A stretch of 64,000 nucleotides of DNA from Nocardia asiatica NBRC 100129 (lineage in GTDB: Bacteria; Actinomycetota; Actinomycetes; Mycobacteriales; Mycobacteriaceae), in NCBI RefSeq assembly GCF_000308415.1, contig NZ_BAFS01000475.1, positions 1 to 64,000 of the forward strand. The letters run 5' to 3'. The first letter of the stretch is position 1. Each line of letters opens with the position of its first letter. Of the stretch, positions 31,988 through 41,190 are shown piece by piece. The translations under genes and the position numbers were made by a program. Below the pieces are notes generated by a model. That model made no database searches. It saw only the letters and a list, made by a program, of their open reading frames with translations, and was not told where the DNA came from.

Positions 31988-33247
31988 TCAGTAGCGGCCG
32001 AACACGACGGCCGCGTTGTGGCCGCCGAAACCGTAGGAGTTGTTCAGCGCGTAATTGATGTTCTGGGTGCGGGCGCTGCCGTGCACGATGTCGAGTTCGA
32101 TCTCCGGGTCTTGGTTGTCGAGGTTCAGCGTCGGCGGCACCACGCCGTCGCGGACACTGAGCACGGTCAGGGCGGCTTCCACCGCGCCGACCGCGCCGAC
32201 CGAGTGGCCCAACGCGGATTTCGGCGCGTAGACCGACGCGTGGTCGCCCACCGCCGCCCGGATGCCCTTGGCTTCGGCGAGATCACCGAACGGGGTGGCC
32301 GTGGCGTGGGCATTGACGTGATCGATCTCGGTGGGGCTCACCCCGGCCGTTTCGATCGCCCGTCGCATGGCGCGAATATTTCCCGCGCCCTCCGGGTGCG
32401 GCAACACCATGTGGTAACCGTCGGCGGTCAGGCCCGCGCCCATCAAGCGAGCCAGGGGCTTGGCTCCCCGCGCCCGTGCGTGGTCTTCCGACTCCAGTAC
32501 GAACAGCGCGGCGGCCTCGCCGAAGACGAATCCGTCGCGGTCCCGGTCGAACGGACGTGACGCGCGTTCGGGTTCGTCGATCCGTGTGCTCAACGCGCGC
32601 ATCATCGAGAAACCGGCCACCGCGAGCGGGTTGATACGGCCCTCCACACCCCCTGCCACGACCATGTCGGCTTCGCCCAGGATGATCGAACGCCACGCGT
32701 GCACCAGCGCCTCGCATCCCGACGCACAGGCGGAGACGGGCGTGATCACGCTGGCTCGCGCGCCGAGTTCCAGTCCGACCACGGCGGCGGCGCCGTTCGG
32801 CATGGCCATGGGGACCGCGAAGGGCGACACCTTGCGGTAGCCCGCTTCCCGCATCAAGTCGTTGGACTCGATGATCGTGTCGGCGCCGCCGAGGCCGGTG
32901 CCGATGCAGACACCGAGGCGATCGAGGTCCACTTCCGGTCGTCCCGCCGTGTCCCAGATCCGGTTGCCCATGACATAGGCCACCTGCTGGACATAGGACA
33001 TGCGACGCTTCTGGACGCGACTGAGTTCATCGGTGGGATCGAGCTTGAACTGGCCGCCGATGTCGACGGGAACCTGGAAGCGCTCGAAATCCGGGTCTTG
33101 CACCTTGGCGATACCGGTTTCCCCGGCGAGCAGCCCCTTCCAGGTCGCCTCGGTGTCGGAGCCGACCGCCGTCGACATCTCGACAGCCGTCACGACCACG
33201 CTCCGGAAACCTCCGTTGCTGGTGGAGAAGTCCGCCAAATCGGACAT
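31988..33247 (-). CDS. 3-oxoacyl-ACP synthase II (KasA/KasB-like)
   Basis: A 419-residue condensing enzyme that extends acyl-ACP with malonyl-ACP in type II fatty acid or meromycolate synthesis. The nucleophile is in [12 protein letters not shown], and the two catalytic His in [11 protein letters not shown] and [11 protein letters not shown]. The N-terminal [21 protein letters not shown] and the [10 protein letters not shown] region closely follow mycobacterial KasA/KasB. Start ATG 33245-33247 has GAAGGGG; the ORF can be extended by one TTG codon only. It is not followed by acpM or accD as in the classic kas locus, so it may be an extra paralogue. It is divergent from an AraC gene. Confidence 0.93.
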   Translation of the reverse strand: MSDLADFSTSNGGFRSVVVTAVEMSTAVGSDTEATWKGLLAGETGIAKVQDPDFERFQVPVDIGGQFKLDPTDELSRVQKRRMSYVQQVAYVMGNRIWDTAGRPEVDLDRLGVCIGTGLGGADTIIESNDLMREAGYRKVSPFAVPMAMPNGAAAVVGLELGARASVITPVSACASGCEALVHAWRSIILGEADMVVAGGVEGRINPLAVAGFSMMRALSTRIDEPERASRPFDRDRDGFVFGEAAALFVLESEDHARARGAKPLARLMGAGLTADGYHMVLPHPEGAGNIRAMRRAIETAGVSPTEIDHVNAHATATPFGDLAEAKGIRAAVGDHASVYAPKSALGHSVGAVGAVEAALTVLSVRDGVVPPTLNLDNQDPEIELDIVHGSARTQNINYALNNSYGFGGHNAAVVFGRY

Positions 33248-33353
33248 CAAACCCCTTCTTTCGGCTTGTCGGCTCAGGTGCTCAAGCGAGGCTATGTGCG
33301 CGCCGGAAGGCCCGGGTAGTAGCCCGAGTGCCTTTCACCGCTACGATCGGGCC

Positions 33354-34304
33354 ATGCAACCGGATGGGGGAGCGCGCCGGGTCGCGGTCGTCATTCCCGA
33401 TGAAGTAGTCGTTCTGGACGCGGCGATTCCGATCGACGTGTTCGGTTCCGATCCGCACTATCAGCTCGAGGTCTGCGCGGTATCCCCGGCGGTGCCGACC
33501 GCGGTTCCCGGGCTGTCTTGCGTGGCGGTGGCGGGGCTGGAAGCTTTGCGGCACGCCGACACGGTGGTGGTACCCGGTTACGCGTCCTACGAGACGCCGC
33601 CGCCGGAGCGGGTGCTGGGAGCGCTTCGCGAGGCCCACGGGAGGGGTGCGCGCATGCTGTCGATCTGTACCGGTGCTTTCGCTCTCGCCGCCGCGGGACT
33701 GCTGTCCAACCGGCCCGCGACGACGCATTGGCGGGCCACCTCGTTGTTGCAGAGCCGGTACCCCGACGTCGAGGTCCACCCGGACCGCTTGTTCGTGGAC
33801 GACGGTGACGTGATGACTTCCGCGGGTGTCACCAGCGGGATCGACCTGTGCCTGCACGTGGTGCGCAAGGACATCGGCGCGGCGGCCGCGAACGAGCGCG
33901 CCCGCGACCTGGTGGCGCCACCGGTTCGCGAAGGCGGTCAGGCCCAGTACACCCGGCAGTTCCCGACGCAGACCTCCTCCGGTGTGCTGGCCGAGACGCG
34001 GGCGTGGATCCTCGCGAACCTCGAGCACCGGCATTCGCTCGAAGACCTCGCCAAGCGGTCGAATCTCTCGCGGCGCAGCTTCGTGCGGCGATTCCGGGAG
34101 GAGACCGGAACCTCCACGCACGTGTGGATCACCAGTGCGCGCCTGAATCAGGCGCGCGAACTGCTGGAGACGACCGAACTGTCGATCGATCAGATCGGCT
34201 ACCGGGTGGGTCTGGGCAATCCCGCCAACACCCGGGCGGTGTTCAAGCGGCATCTGGGCGTCAGCCCCGGTCAGTACCGGCGCATGTTCGCCGTCGGAAA
34301 CTGA
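33354..34304 (+). CDS. AraC-family regulator with DJ-1/PfpI-like domain
   Basis: A 316-residue regulator of the GATase1-AraC type. Residues 5-190 form a DJ-1/PfpI-like sensor domain (VAVVIPDEVVVLDAAIPIDV, VVVPGYASYE, LSICTGAFALAAAGLL with the nucleophile-elbow Cys, THWRAT). Residues 215-312 hold two helix-turn-helix motifs (HSLEDLAKRSNLSRRSFVRR, LSIDQIGYRVGLGNPANTR). The C-terminal RHLGVSPGQYRR is the family signature. It is a close paralogue of the protein at 43828-44766, sharing the domain order and many motifs. The two regulators flank the isonitrile/halogenase cluster, so one or both may control it. Confidence 0.9.
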   Translation: MQPDGGARRVAVVIPDEVVVLDAAIPIDVFGSDPHYQLEVCAVSPAVPTAVPGLSCVAVAGLEALRHADTVVVPGYASYETPPPERVLGALREAHGRGARMLSICTGAFALAAAGLLSNRPATTHWRATSLLQSRYPDVEVHPDRLFVDDGDVMTSAGVTSGIDLCLHVVRKDIGAAAANERARDLVAPPVREGGQAQYTRQFPTQTSSGVLAETRAWILANLEHRHSLEDLAKRSNLSRRSFVRRFREETGTSTHVWITSARLNQARELLETTELSIDQIGYRVGLGNPANTRAVFKRHLGVSPGQYRRMFAVGN

Positions 34305-34316
34305 CCGGCGCCGGAC

Positions 34317-34982
34317 TCAGCCGGGCAGCCGTTGCGCGGGATAGTCGTTCAGTCGCGGATCGGCGTTCCCGACGACCACCGGATGGCCGACCAGATCGAA
34401 CATCGCGATGTCGGAATGGTGATCGCCGAATGCGGCGCAGGAGCCGAGATCGATGGCGGTCCGCTCGGCATACCGCAGCAAGGCCGCGGATTTGTCGCTG
34501 CCCACCATCGTCGCGAGTACGTTCCCGGTGTACTTCCCGGCCGTCGTCTCCATGGTCGTGCACAAGATTTCGGTGGCGCCGACCGCGTCGGCGATCGGAC
34601 GCAGCGCCGGGGTGAACGAGCCCGAGACCAGCACGATGCGCGTCCCGGCCCGGGACAGCTCCGCCAGCCGCCGACGTACGGCGGTATTGAAGAAGGCCGG
34701 ATCCGCGGCACACGAAGTGAACCAGTCGTCACCGACGCGGCGCACGTCGGCGACGTCGCGGCCGGCCCAGTGCCGATAGAACCAGCGATGGGATTCGCCG
34801 CGGCTCATCCCCGCGGCACGAAGTGCGCGGAACTCGCCGACCACGGTGTCGGCTTCGGGACCGCGCCCACGTCGTCGCGCGTCGAAGACGAACAGCGACA
34901 GGAAGCTCACGCAGCGCACCAACGTTTCGTCGACATCGACGAAAGCGGCTGGCACATCGGCTCGGTCGGCCCGGCGCGTCAC
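34317..34982 (-). CDS. HAD-IB family phosphatase
   Basis: A 221-residue haloacid-dehalogenase-fold hydrolase of the SerB-like IB subclass. FVDVDETLVR is motif I with the nucleophile Asp, IVLVSGSFTPAL motif II, the Lys in MVGSDKSAALL motif III and FGDHHSDIAMFDLVG motif IV, all intact. Known members act on phosphoserine, phospholipid or sugar phosphates. It follows the antiporter gene on the same strand after 46 bases, so the two may be co-transcribed. Its end is 12 bases from the convergent AraC gene. Substrate not predictable. Confidence 0.88.
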   Translation of the reverse strand: MTRRADRADVPAAFVDVDETLVRCVSFLSLFVFDARRRGRGPEADTVVGEFRALRAAGMSRGESHRWFYRHWAGRDVADVRRVGDDWFTSCAADPAFFNTAVRRRLAELSRAGTRIVLVSGSFTPALRPIADAVGATEILCTTMETTAGKYTGNVLATMVGSDKSAALLRYAERTAIDLGSCAAFGDHHSDIAMFDLVGHPVVVGNADPRLNDYPAQRLPG

Positions 34983-35028
34983 CGGCGACGCACCCCCGCG
35001 AGCGCAACCCGGAGTCTCCGCGGCTGCC

Positions 35029-36279
35029 TCATGCGGCGGTGGCCCCGGTCTGCACGGTGGGATCGGTGCGTCGCCCGTCCTTCTCCGGTGGCGGGTCGCC
35101 GCGGTACGCGGCCGGGGTGGCGCCGAACAGTTTCAGCAAGGGCGCGGTCATCGCGGTGGTGACCAGCGCCATCATCACCAGCAGGGAGTACAGCCGCTGT
35201 TCGAGGACGCCGATCGTCAAGCCGATGTTCAGGATCACCAGCTCGGTCAGCCCGCGGGTGTTCATCAGCGCCGCTAGGGCCGCGGACTCCGCTCGCTCGG
35301 TCCGGCCGAGGCGAGCCGCCAGGTAGGTGCCGCCGAGCTTGCCCGCGAGTGCGGCGCACATGATCGCGGCGAATTCGCCGATCGCGGCGCGATCGAGGGC
35401 GCCGAGGTCGACCTGGAGGCCGGCCACCACGAAGAACGCGGGCAGGAAGATGCTGCTCAGCAACTGGGCGCCGCTGTCGACGGCCGCGCGCAGCCGCCGG
35501 GGGAAGACTACACCGAACAGGAACGCGCCGAAGATCAGGTGCAGTCCGAGCCATTCGGTGGTGGCTCCCAGCAGCAGCGCGCCCGCGACGCCGAGGAAGA
35601 CCATGTTGCCCGAATTCTGCTCCGATCCGGTGCGGGAGAGGCGGTCGAGGGCTGGACGCACCGCCCACCACAGCACCATGACCAGCGGAACGCACAACAA
35701 CAACCGCCAGTGGTGATCCGTGCCCGGCCGGGCGATGGCGATGACCACCGCCAGCCCGCACCAGGCCAGGACGTCGTCCACCGCGGCGCAGGTCATGGCG
35801 GTCTGGCCGAGACGCGTGCCGAGCAGCTTGCGGTCGTGCAGGATCCGGGCCAGCACGGGGAACGCCGTGACGGCCAGCGCGCAACCGATGAACAGCGCGA
35901 AGGTCACCCCGTTGCCGCCGTCGTGGCGGGCCAGCGCCCAGATCGCGATGGCGGAGCCGAACGCGAAGGGCGCGAGATAGGCCGACAGCGCGATCGCCGT
36001 GACCGACCGCCCACGTCCGGCGATCGACCGCAGATCCATCTCCAGGCCGGCGGAGAACATGAAGATCATCACGCCGACGTTCGCGAAGGCGGTGAGATAC
36101 GAACGGATGTCGTGCGGGAAGACCGCCTCCGACAATTGCGCCCCGAGAATCGTCGGACCCGCGAGAATGCCCGCCACGATCTCGCCGATCACCGCGGGCT
36201 GGCCCAGCCGCTCGGCGAGCCAACCCAGCAGACGCGCCGCGCCCACGATCAAGACGAGGTCCAGCAACAGAAAGATCAT
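35029..36279 (-). CDS. Cation/proton antiporter (CPA2 type)
   Basis: A 416-residue membrane protein of the monovalent cation:proton antiporter-2 family (Na+/H+ or K+/H+ exchange). About twelve hydrophobic helices are visible, beginning MIFLLLDLVLIVGAARLLG, with GQPAVIGEIVAGILAGPTIL as the conserved second segment, SAGLEMDLRSI in the fourth, CAAVDDVLAW carrying the ion-binding Asp pair in the fifth/sixth, and ALMNTRGLTELVILNIGL near the end. The ATG at 36277-36279 has no clear ribosome-binding site; a TTG 15 bases earlier has GGAG in front. No TrkA_N or TrkA_C domain is attached. pH or cation homeostasis, or self-protection, are possible. Confidence 0.9.
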   Translation of the reverse strand: MIFLLLDLVLIVGAARLLGWLAERLGQPAVIGEIVAGILAGPTILGAQLSEAVFPHDIRSYLTAFANVGVMIFMFSAGLEMDLRSIAGRGRSVTAIALSAYLAPFAFGSAIAIWALARHDGGNGVTFALFIGCALAVTAFPVLARILHDRKLLGTRLGQTAMTCAAVDDVLAWCGLAVVIAIARPGTDHHWRLLLCVPLVMVLWWAVRPALDRLSRTGSEQNSGNMVFLGVAGALLLGATTEWLGLHLIFGAFLFGVVFPRRLRAAVDSGAQLLSSIFLPAFFVVAGLQVDLGALDRAAIGEFAAIMCAALAGKLGGTYLAARLGRTERAESAALAALMNTRGLTELVILNIGLTIGVLEQRLYSLLVMMALVTTAMTAPLLKLFGATPAAYRGDPPPEKDGRRTDPTVQTGATAA

Positions 36280-36604
36280 TTGATGGCTCGGCAACGTCTC
36301 GACTCCGTTCGCATTGCGACATCGCGGGATCGGATTCGATGCTCGCACGGGGTGTCTCCGTAGCGCATCGACCGCGGCGCGGAACCCCCCGAAACATGGA
36401 CTACCTGCACCGAGACGATAGCGCACCCGCCCGGCGGATGAGAGTGCGGAGTGAGCTACGACACGCCTGTCCCGGCCGGGGCGCGGGCTGGCGCAAAGAG
36501 GTGCATCTCTGTCGCGAATCGGACTGGCTGGTCGCTGTTTTCGTTCGGAATACTTCGTTCTATGGCTTGTGCCGGTCGGAGGGCCCAGCCGAGGGGAGTC
36601 GACG
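36280..36604. other. Divergent promoter region before the natural-product genes
   Basis: 325 bases between the antiporter and SDR starts. I see no gene. The part from about 36520 to 36560 is AT-richer than its surroundings, but no clear -35/-10 pair or dyad stands out. Confidence 0.4.
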
Positions 36605-37420
36605 TTGTTCGAAGGTAAGACGGTACTCGTAACCGGTGCGGCAACCATCATCGGAGCTGAAGTAGCCGGTGTCTTCGCCGAATATGGCGCGAATGTCGTA
36701 CTGGGAGACATAGATACGGACGGGGGGAAGCAGACGGCCGCCGCGATCGGCGATCGAGCCGTCTTCGTGCCCCTCGATGTGCGCAGCGACGCGTCGATCG
36801 GGTCGTTCGTCGCCGCGGCGGCCGACCGGCACGGACGGATCGACGTGCTGGTCAACATCGCCTGCGTCTACGGCGACGACGGGCCCGGCGAGGACGCGCG
36901 GGCGCAGTGGCTCGACGTGCTGAACACCAATGTCGTCGGCGCGGCGATGTTGTGCGAGCAGGCGCGCCCCCGGCTTCGCGACAGCGCGGGGTCGATCGTC
37001 AACTTCGCGTCTCCCAGCGGACGCGTCGCTCAGGCCGGCCGGATCCAGTACCCGGTCAGCAAGGCGGGAATGCTCCAGCTGACTCGCAGTCTCGCACTGG
37101 AGTACGCCGGTGACGGCATCCGGGTGAACAGTGTGTCGCCGGGCTGGACCTGGTCCCGCGTGATGAACGAGATCACCGGAGGAGACCGGGCTCGCACCGA
37201 TGCGGTGGCCGCCCGGTTCCACATGCTGGGCAGGGCGGCCGACGCCCGCGAGATCGGCGAGGTGGTCGCTTTTCTCACCTCGCCCAAGGCGAGTTTCGTG
37301 ACCGGCGCCGAGTGGACCGTGGACGGCGGCTACTCGGCTCTGGGACCCGAGCAGACCACATCGGCGATCGAGTTGCTCATGCGTGAGCGACCGGAACCGC
37401 ACACACCCTCTTTAGCTTAG
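36605..37420 (+). CDS. SDR oxidoreductase of the isonitrile/halogenase cluster
   Basis: A 271-residue short-chain dehydrogenase. VLVTGAATIIGAEVAG is the cofactor loop in an unusual TGxxxxIG form, LGDID at the end of strand two suggests NAD(H), NIACVYG replaces NNAG, and FASPSGRVAQAGRIQYPVSK has Ser, Tyr and Lys of the active site. The end DGGYSALGPEQ is typical. I chose the TTG at 36605 because GGGGAG lies seven bases upstream; the longer in-frame GTG at 36569 has none. Ten bases separate it from the flavin monooxygenase gene, so it heads the first operon of the cluster. Confidence 0.87.
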   Translation: MFEGKTVLVTGAATIIGAEVAGVFAEYGANVVLGDIDTDGGKQTAAAIGDRAVFVPLDVRSDASIGSFVAAAADRHGRIDVLVNIACVYGDDGPGEDARAQWLDVLNTNVVGAAMLCEQARPRLRDSAGSIVNFASPSGRVAQAGRIQYPVSKAGMLQLTRSLALEYAGDGIRVNSVSPGWTWSRVMNEITGGDRARTDAVAARFHMLGRAADAREIGEVVAFLTSPKASFVTGAEWTVDGGYSALGPEQTTSAIELLMRERPEPHTPSLA

Positions 37421-37430
37421 GAGTCGAGAA

Positions 37431-38609
37431 ATGACTGCAGCGACAATATCGGCGACCTCCCTGCTGACGGCGGTCCGATCGCTGACTCCCGATCTGGCCG
37501 CGCGCCGCAGCGAGATCGATGCCGAGCGCAGGCTCCCGGTCGACATCGTCGAGCGGTTGCGCGAAATGGGTGTCTACCGCATGTGTTTCAGCGCCGAGAT
37601 CGGCGGTCCCGGCTTGACCTCGCTCGAGCAACTGGAGATCGTGGAGGCGCTGTCCTACGGCGACGCGGCGACCGGCTGGTGCGCCATGATCGGCGCCGCC
37701 ACCGGCATCTACGCCGGTTATCTCGACGAACAGGCCATCGCGGAACTGATGCCGACACAGGACCTGATCACCGCGGGACTGATCTTCCCGGCCGGTCGCG
37801 CCGAGCGGGTCGCCGATGGTTACCGGCTGACGGGACGGTGGAAGTTCGGCAGCGCGATCACGCACGCGGACCTGGTCATCGGCGGCGCTTTCGTGACAAA
37901 GGACGGCCGGATGGAGGAGACCGCGGACGGCAAGCCGGTCGTCCGGCTGTTCTACATGCGCCGCGATCAGGTCGCCGTGTTCGACACCTGGGACACCACG
38001 GGCCTGCGCGGCAGCGGGAGCAACGATTACGCGGTCGAGGATCTGTTCGTCCCCGAGCGCCACTCCTTCACGTTCGGGGAGCGCAAGAGCTGTAGCGGGA
38101 AGCTGGCCGAGCCGGAGGCGCTGGCGCGGATCATGCCGGGCGTACCCCTCGGAACGGCTCGCGCGGCGCTGGACTACGTGCGCGGACTCGCGGAGGGAAA
38201 GATAGTGACCGCGACGGGGCAGAAGTGGGCGGACAATTACCGCGCGCAGTATCTGCTCGGCGAGTGCGAGATGGAGTACATCGTCGCGCGGGGTGCTGTC
38301 GTCAAGACGGTCGAGGAACTGTGGAACGCGTTGGACGGCAACCGTTTCGTGGACCTGCCGCCGGACCTGCGGATAGCGACCGCGTTGGCCAGGACCAATT
38401 CCTTCCGCGCCGCCCAGCGGATCCTCTCTCGCCTGTGCGAGCTGGTGGGCACCGATTCGATCTACCGCCCGAACCCGCTCGACATCTGGCTGCGCGACAC
38501 GAACACGATGGTTCGCCACATCATCGCGCACGACCAGGTGATCCAGTCGACGGGCGCGTTCGTGCTCGGCGGCAGACCGGAGTTCCCGTTCGTCGTAGGG
38601 TTGGGCTGA
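37431..38609 (+). CDS. Flavin-dependent monooxygenase with acyl-CoA dehydrogenase fold
   Basis: A 392-residue group D flavoprotein (HsaA/HpaB/nitrososynthase superfamily). Key regions: RLPVDIVERLREMGVYRMC, ALSYGDAATGWCAMIGAATG, the central GYRLTGRWKFGSAITHADLV and TWDTTGLRGSGSNDYAVEDLFVP (flavin/beta-barrel), then a helical C-domain ending IAHDQVIQSTGAFVLGG. A catalytic Glu of true acyl-CoA dehydrogenases is not evident, and relatives use reduced flavin and O2 for C- or N-hydroxylation. ATG 37431 follows TAGGAG. It sits between SDR and acyltransferase with tiny gaps. C-hydroxylation or N-oxidation of the cluster product is plausible. No flavin reductase is in the window. Confidence 0.85.
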   Translation: MTAATISATSLLTAVRSLTPDLAARRSEIDAERRLPVDIVERLREMGVYRMCFSAEIGGPGLTSLEQLEIVEALSYGDAATGWCAMIGAATGIYAGYLDEQAIAELMPTQDLITAGLIFPAGRAERVADGYRLTGRWKFGSAITHADLVIGGAFVTKDGRMEETADGKPVVRLFYMRRDQVAVFDTWDTTGLRGSGSNDYAVEDLFVPERHSFTFGERKSCSGKLAEPEALARIMPGVPLGTARAALDYVRGLAEGKIVTATGQKWADNYRAQYLLGECEMEYIVARGAVVKTVEELWNALDGNRFVDLPPDLRIATALARTNSFRAAQRILSRLCELVGTDSIYRPNPLDIWLRDTNTMVRHIIAHDQVIQSTGAFVLGGRPEFPFVVGLG

Positions 38610-38612
38610 ACC

Positions 38613-39761
38613 GTGCTGCAAGTCGACAATCGCAAACGGCTGCCGTCCTTGACCGGACTGCGCTTCTTCGCCGCGTTCTCGGTCTTCATCTTCCATGTGA
38701 TGCTGCCCAATTCGCCGATCCCTCCCTACAAGCCGGTCAACCTCTTCGCCGACCCGGATCTCGCGTACAACGCGGCGGTGGTCGTCGGCAAGGCGGGCTT
38801 CCTGGGTGTGTCGTTCTTCTTCATCTTGAGCGGCTTCGTGCTCACCTGGTCGTGGAAGCCGGGGCAGAGCAAATTGCAGTTCATCCGGCGGCGTATGGTC
38901 AAGATATTCCCCAATCACCTGACGCTCTGGGTGGCGTCGATGGTGCTCTTCGCGGCGGCTATAACGTCCTGGAAGGCTTGGCTGCCGAATATCTTTCTGG
39001 TCCACGCCTGGTTCCCGCAAAATTATATCAACGCGGGTGTCAACACACCGTCGTGGACATTGTCCTGTGAGCTCCTGTTCTATGTTCTGTTCCCTTTCCT
39101 GATACCGGCGGTGCTGCGCATCGACGTCAAATATCTGTGGTACGGCGCCGCCGCCATGGTGGCCGGGATGTGCCTGATCGTCCTGCTGACGGTATTCGTC
39201 GTCCCGAGCTCCGAGAAATCGGAACTCACGCCCATACCCGTGCTGCAATTGTGGTTCGGTTATCTCTTTCCGCCGTCGCGACTGTTCGAATTCTTCCTCG
39301 GCGTGTTCGTGGCGCGCATCGTGATGGAAGGGCGATGGATACGGATTCCGCTCTGGGCGGCGGTGGCCGGGGTGGGCGTGGGCTATCTGGTGGCCATGTA
39401 CACGCCGTTCTACATCGGTTTCGTTCTGGCGACGGCTGTGCCGTTGGCGTTGCTGATCGGCTCCGCGGCCAAGTCCGACCTGGAGGAGAGCTCGCGGTTC
39501 CTGTCCAGCCGGCTCGCGGTCTGGCTCGGTGAGATCTCCTTCGCCTTCTACATCTGTCAGGGTGTGACGGTGTTCTATGCCCGTCGCCTGATGGGGGCCG
39601 CCACGTTCAGCGCTCCGGTCGCCGTGCTGCTGATCGTCCTCTTGTTCTGCCTCAATATTCTCGCCGCATGGCTTTTGTTCACCTTCGTGGAATCTCCTGC
39701 GATGCGCCGTTTCGCTCGGCCGAAACAACGCCCGGTCGTCGCGGAGCGGGTGGTCAATTAG
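38613..39761 (+). CDS. Membrane acyltransferase (acyltransferase 3 family)
   Basis: A 382-residue integral-membrane O-acyltransferase of the OafA/NodX family. RLPSLTGLRFFAAFSVFIFH contains the R-F-F-A and catalytic His, FLGVSFFFILSGFVLTWSW and FIRRRMVKIFPNHL follow in the usual order, then WTLSCELLFYVLFPFL and seven or more further helices; the tail SPAMRRFARPKQRP is cytosolic. It starts with GTG 38613, three bases after the previous stop. Such enzymes move acyl groups to sugars, peptides or macrolides. Here it may decorate the cluster product. A strong terminator follows at 39798. Confidence 0.9.
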   Translation: MLQVDNRKRLPSLTGLRFFAAFSVFIFHVMLPNSPIPPYKPVNLFADPDLAYNAAVVVGKAGFLGVSFFFILSGFVLTWSWKPGQSKLQFIRRRMVKIFPNHLTLWVASMVLFAAAITSWKAWLPNIFLVHAWFPQNYINAGVNTPSWTLSCELLFYVLFPFLIPAVLRIDVKYLWYGAAAMVAGMCLIVLLTVFVVPSSEKSELTPIPVLQLWFGYLFPPSRLFEFFLGVFVARIVMEGRWIRIPLWAAVAGVGVGYLVAMYTPFYIGFVLATAVPLALLIGSAAKSDLEESSRFLSSRLAVWLGEISFAFYICQGVTVFYARRLMGAATFSAPVAVLLIVLLFCLNILAAWLLFTFVESPAMRRFARPKQRPVVAERVVN

Positions 39762-39797
39762 AGGCCGAACGACGCTCGACGACAGCGTCGATACCTC

Positions 39798-39840
39798 TTC
39801 GGAGGCTCATGGCTGCGCCATGGGCCTCCGAATTCTTTTC
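39798..39840 (+). terminator. Intrinsic terminator after the acyltransferase gene
   Basis: TTCGGAGGCTCATGGC (39798-39813) pairs with GCCATGGGCCTCCGAA (39817-39832) over 16 positions with one wobble and a three-base loop, followed by TTCTTTTC. It separates the SDR operon from the isonitrile synthase operon. The remaining 310 bases up to 40150 are relatively AT-rich, carry no gene I can see, and must hold the promoter of the next operon. Confidence 0.9.
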
Positions 39841-40150
39841 CTGTCCGTGGGAAATCTACTTGGTTGCCTACCGGTCCGGGCGGCGGTATCCTGAGAGTGT
39901 TCTAACCACGGAACCGGGTTATAGACGTGGGGGGTGTGTTCGACCGATGAACTGCGCGACTCGGATTTGGCTCTGAGCATCGGGGCTCGCCGATTTTGGG
40001 TTTCCGCTGGATTCCGGTTCCTACTTTCGTATTTACTCTGACGTTTTCTGACCGCAGACAGCTCACCGACGGCTCGATCCGCGAATGGCGGAAATTCGCC
40101 GTGCGGTTCGGTTGTGTGCGCTCATTTTGTCGGGTGTCAGGAAGGTAGTA

Positions 40151-41182
40151 ATGAGTACGACTGTCGACAATGGGTCCGAGCGCGTCGGCGAGCTCGGCCG
40201 AGCGGACGCCCAGGCCAGACCCGAGGACGTCGGGTCGGTCGCCACCCGGATACTGGGCATGGTCTTCGCGCGCCGGCGAAGTGCCGAGCCGGGGGCGGTG
40301 TGCGACGTGGCCCCCTGTGCGGAGTGTTTCGCACCGCATCTGACCAAGGTGATCCGCTACATCGAACTCGGCTTGCCGGTTCACTTCATCATCCCCGCCT
40401 TCCCGGCGAAGTCGCGCAACCGCCGCAAGACGCTGGGGCATCTGCCGGACATGGCCGAGGTGCTGGCGATCGAGTCCCTGCAAGGGTTCTGCGACCAGAT
40501 CTCCGCCGTGTACCGGCCGGGCGCCATCGTGACGATCTGCTCCGACGGTCATGTCTTCAGTGACACGCTGGGCATTCCGGATATTCACGTCGACCACTAC
40601 GGCGACGAGCTCCGTCGCGTGATCCGGTCGACCGGCGGCGGTTCCATCGGCCTGTACGGGTTGCGTGACGCCATGCCGGACATGGGATGGGACGAACGCA
40701 GGCGGCGCCTGCTGGACGAGTTCTCCGACGGCATCGACGTGCTGCGCGAGGCGGTCCGGACCGACCCCGCCGCCCGGCGGATGTTCAACGGAATCCATCG
40801 CTTCATGGTCGAGGACAACGCGGTGCTGATGCCCGAGCTGTCCGCCACCCAGCGGCGGAACCGATCGAAGGAGACGGCTTACGAAGTGGTGCAGCGCAGT
40901 CAGGCGTGGAGCCGCCTGATGGGGGAGACCTTCCCCGACGCGGTGCGGCTGTCGATCCATCCGCAGACCAATCACTCCGAGAAGATCGGGTTCCACCTCC
41001 TGCGGACGCAGGACAGCTGGCTGACGCCGTGGCACGGCGTGGTGCTCGACGACGGAACCAGCTACACGCTGGTCAAGCGGATGCAGGCCGAGGAACGGGG
41101 CGCTCGCCTGGTCTGGCGCAACAGTCGCCCCAGTCATTTCGTGCTCGGCGGGACGCCGGGGACCGAATTCCATCGAGCGTGA
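40151..41182 (+). CDS. Isonitrile (isocyanide) synthase, PvcA/IsnA-like
   Basis: A 343-residue member of the PvcA/IsnA/DIT1 family, which turns the amino group of Tyr or Trp into an isonitrile using ribulose-5-phosphate as carbon source. Family segments are clear: IRYIELGLPVHFIIPAFPAK, SRNRRKTLGHLPDMAE near the N-terminus, ICSDGHVFSD and VDHYGDELR in the middle, and RLSIHPQTNHSEKIG plus TPWHGVVLDDG in the C-terminal half. The ATG at 40151 follows GGAAGG; an ATG at 40085 in frame would add residues of non-coding appearance. It precedes a PvcB-like oxygenase by eight bases, the classic pairing. Tyr versus Trp use cannot be told. Confidence 0.92.
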   Translation: MSTTVDNGSERVGELGRADAQARPEDVGSVATRILGMVFARRRSAEPGAVCDVAPCAECFAPHLTKVIRYIELGLPVHFIIPAFPAKSRNRRKTLGHLPDMAEVLAIESLQGFCDQISAVYRPGAIVTICSDGHVFSDTLGIPDIHVDHYGDELRRVIRSTGGGSIGLYGLRDAMPDMGWDERRRRLLDEFSDGIDVLREAVRTDPAARRMFNGIHRFMVEDNAVLMPELSATQRRNRSKETAYEVVQRSQAWSRLMGETFPDAVRLSIHPQTNHSEKIGFHLLRTQDSWLTPWHGVVLDDGTSYTLVKRMQAEERGARLVWRNSRPSHFVLGGTPGTEFHRA

Positions 41183-41190
41183 GGAAGCGC

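Noticed and set aside
34317-36279. HAD phosphatase and antiporter as certain members of the isonitrile cluster
   Set aside because: They are on the opposite strand with their own promoter region. Only the regulator paralogy suggests a link, so I did not include them.
37377-39728. A 783-codon open frame on the minus strand
   Set aside because: It is antisense to the SDR end, the flavin monooxygenase and the acyltransferase, and is full of low-complexity Arg/Glu/His runs.
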